Assembly (NCBI GenBank): GCA_900771065.1
Contig: CAAGMP010000213.1
Coordinates: 1-5,975, forward strand
Origin: an uncultured Acinetobacter sp.
GTDB taxonomy: Bacteria; Pseudomonadota; Gammaproteobacteria; Pseudomonadales; Moraxellaceae
Direction: 5' to 3'
Length of the DNA stretch: 5,975 nt
Positions 4,521 through 5,975 of this stretch are shown one piece after another (position 1 is the stretch's first letter; each line of letters begins with the position of its first letter). Both the position numbers and the translations under genes were made by a program. The notes under the pieces are model-generated. The model did not search any database. It was not told the DNA's origin and saw only the letters and a program-made list of their open reading frames with translations.

Positions 4521-5975
4521 TTAATATTTTAAAGTTAAACCGACAGATGCTTGACGTCCACCATTAATATAGTAACTGCCGCTACCATAACCTGTACGAT
4601 ATTGATCATCCGCTAAATTTTTGATATTCGCAAAAACTTTAATCATGTCATTAATTTGATAATATCCATGTAAATCGATATTAAAATGTCCAGGAATAAC
4701 CACATCATCATATGCACTGTTGTCTGAAGATGAAACAGCAGTTAACGTGGTTGATACGCCATATTGTTCATCATCCCAACCTAAAGTAAAAGCTGCTTTT
4801 TGGCGAGGGCGACGGCTTAAATCTTGCCCTTTTTCATCTTTAGCGCGTACATAATTGTAGCTTGTACTTAAGTAAAGGTTGTCGCCGTTCCATTTTAAAT
4901 AAACTTCACTGCCTTTAAAGGTGGCTTCATCCAAATTTCTAAATACATAAGCAGTTGTATTATTGGCATCAATTAAATTTTTAACTTTGTTATGATACAA
5001 AGTAATTCCTGTACTGATGCCATAATTGAGTTTTTGGTCTAAACCGATTTCATAAGATGTACTTTCTTCAGGTTTTAAGTTTGGATTACCATTGCTGCTA
5101 TACAATTCATTCAAATTAGGCGAGCGAAATGCCGTACCAATATTGGTATAAACACTGGTTAAAGGTAAAATTTGGTAGCGAATAGCCGCTTGACCTACCG
5201 TGTGTGTGCCATATTTTTCGTGGTCTTCTACACGCAAGCCAAGTTGTGTATGAATACCTGCTTGATTATATTGATGTTGAATGTAATAGCCTTTTGAGTC
5301 GATGCTACTATCAATTTTTGTCCCGTATGATAATCCATTCGCTTTAATTTTTTGATAGGTTGTACCAAAAGCTAAATTTTGTTCAGGGGTAAAATGCCAT
5401 TTTGCGTATAAATCGGCTTCTTGAGTTTTGCTTAAAACAAAATCAAATTGCCCTAAATAATTTGGGTCACGCTGTAGTAAATCGTCTTTAAATTGAGAAA
5501 GTCGGGCATTGACTTCAAATTGTGAATTGAGTTGAACTTGTCCTTTTAAATTCAATAATTCATTTTTAAAATCTTGATTAACCATTTGACCCCAAGAGTC
5601 ATATTCAACGTTACCTTGATTTTCACTGTAATCTAAAGAGGCATTAAATTGTTCTTGTTGTATCCCAAATTTAGCGCTATATCCTTTTTGATCAAACGCA
5701 GCTTTTTCAGCATTTTGAACTTCTTTAATGATTGTACCATCGGTTTCTAAACGCTGCCCACGAATTTGTGCATAAAAACCATTTTCTACAACATCTGCAC
5801 CTACAATTGATTTATAAGTTTTATTTTCACCGACTTCACCCGTTACAAAAGCACCTGTTTTTTCGGGTATTTTTGTAATCATTTGTACAACACCACCAAT
5901 CGCATCCGTGCCATATAAAACGGAAGCGGGCCCTTGTAAAATTTCAATTTGTTCAATATCGGTTGTGTCTAATAA
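4521..5975 (-). CDS. btuB: TonB-dependent outer-membrane receptor, BtuB type (vitamin B12), 5' end outside the window
   Basis: Outer-membrane beta-barrel with an N-terminal plug, driven by TonB-ExbB-ExbD; the likely cargo is cobalamin. The frame is open to the right edge, leaving 484 codons plus a TAA stop. The Met at 5880-5882 is internal: the 31 codons before it encode the end of the plug, with IEQIEILQGPASVLYGTDAI at fragment residues 7-26, then GGVVQMIT. The barrel follows, with FRSPNLNELY (283-292) and NPNLKPEES (297-305), a family hallmark, then the closing strands NIKNLADDQYRTGYG and a final SVGLTLKY. The terminal aromatic residue is Tyr rather than the more usual Phe. BtuB proteins are about 600 residues, so roughly 120-140 are missing, including signal peptide and TonB box. 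The B12 assignment rests on BtuB-like plug and C-terminal sequences and on the adenosyltransferase gene 24 nt downstream. Any cobalamin riboswitch would lie beyond the right edge. Confidence 0.88.
   Translation of the reverse strand, partial: LLDTTDIEQIEILQGPASVLYGTDAIGGVVQMITKIPEKTGAFVTGEVGENKTYKSIVGADVVENGFYAQIRGQRLETDGTIIKEVQNAEKAAFDQKGYSAKFGIQQEQFNASLDYSENQGNVEYDSWGQMVNQDFKNELLNLKGQVQLNSQFEVNARLSQFKDDLLQRDPNYLGQFDFVLSKTQEADLYAKWHFTPEQNLAFGTTYQKIKANGLSYGTKIDSSIDSKGYYIQHQYNQAGIHTQLGLRVEDHEKYGTHTVGQAAIRYQILPLTSVYTNIGTAFRSPNLNELYSSNGNPNLKPEESTSYEIGLDQKLNYGISTGITLYHNKVKNLIDANNTTAYVFRNLDEATFKGSEVYLKWNGDNLYLSTSYNYVRAKDEKGQDLSRRPRQKAAFTLGWDDEQYGVSTTLTAVSSSDNSAYDDVVIPGHFNIDLHGYYQINDMIKVFANIKNLADDQYRTGYGSGSYYINGGRQASVGLTLKY

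Noticed and set aside
5880..5882. ATG as the start of the TonB-dependent receptor
   Set aside because: The same frame continues upstream to the window edge and encodes a clear plug-domain motif, so this Met is internal.

Overview
The window is AT-rich chromosomal DNA. The protein types suggest a gammaproteobacterium of the Moraxellaceae, most likely Acinetobacter. This placement rests on base composition and protein similarity recalled from memory, not on a search. All five genes lie on the minus strand, so transcription runs from high to low coordinates. The genes at both window edges are incomplete.

Read in transcription order, the first genes are a TonB-dependent outer-membrane receptor of the BtuB type (4521 to the right edge, start codon outside) and a PduO-type ATP:cob(I)alamin adenosyltransferase (3918-4496). 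They are 24 nt apart and form a probable cobalamin uptake and activation operon. It ends at a strong intrinsic terminator (3874-3911), with a second, weaker hairpin behind it (3834-3870).

A gap of about 360 bp follows. It holds the likely promoter and leader of a membrane fatty-acid desaturase (2391-3557). The leader carries a short perfect inverted repeat and a Shine-Dalgarno sequence that could pair with nearby CUCC segments. The desaturase has all three histidine boxes, the Asn/His ligand motif and a long charged C-terminal tail that may be a coiled coil.

A perfect 10-bp-stem terminator closes the desaturase gene. It lies almost against the ribosome binding site of the next gene, selO (898-2343), which starts with GTG. 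SelO is a pseudokinase-fold protein adenylyltransferase (AMPylase). All recognised ATP and metal residues are present and the C-terminus is Cys-Ser-Ser, but the cysteine that pairs with this C-terminal Cys in the E. coli enzyme is Asn here. After a 66-bp gap comes valS, of which only the first 277 codons (HIGH motif and the beginning of the editing domain) are in the window.

The gene content is housekeeping and core metabolism: B12 uptake, membrane fluidity, redox-linked AMPylation and tRNA charging. I found no mobile element, CRISPR array, RNA gene or evident new defence or biosynthetic system. The points worth following are regulatory (the terminator against selO, the desaturase leader, the valS start) and the SelO cysteine change.
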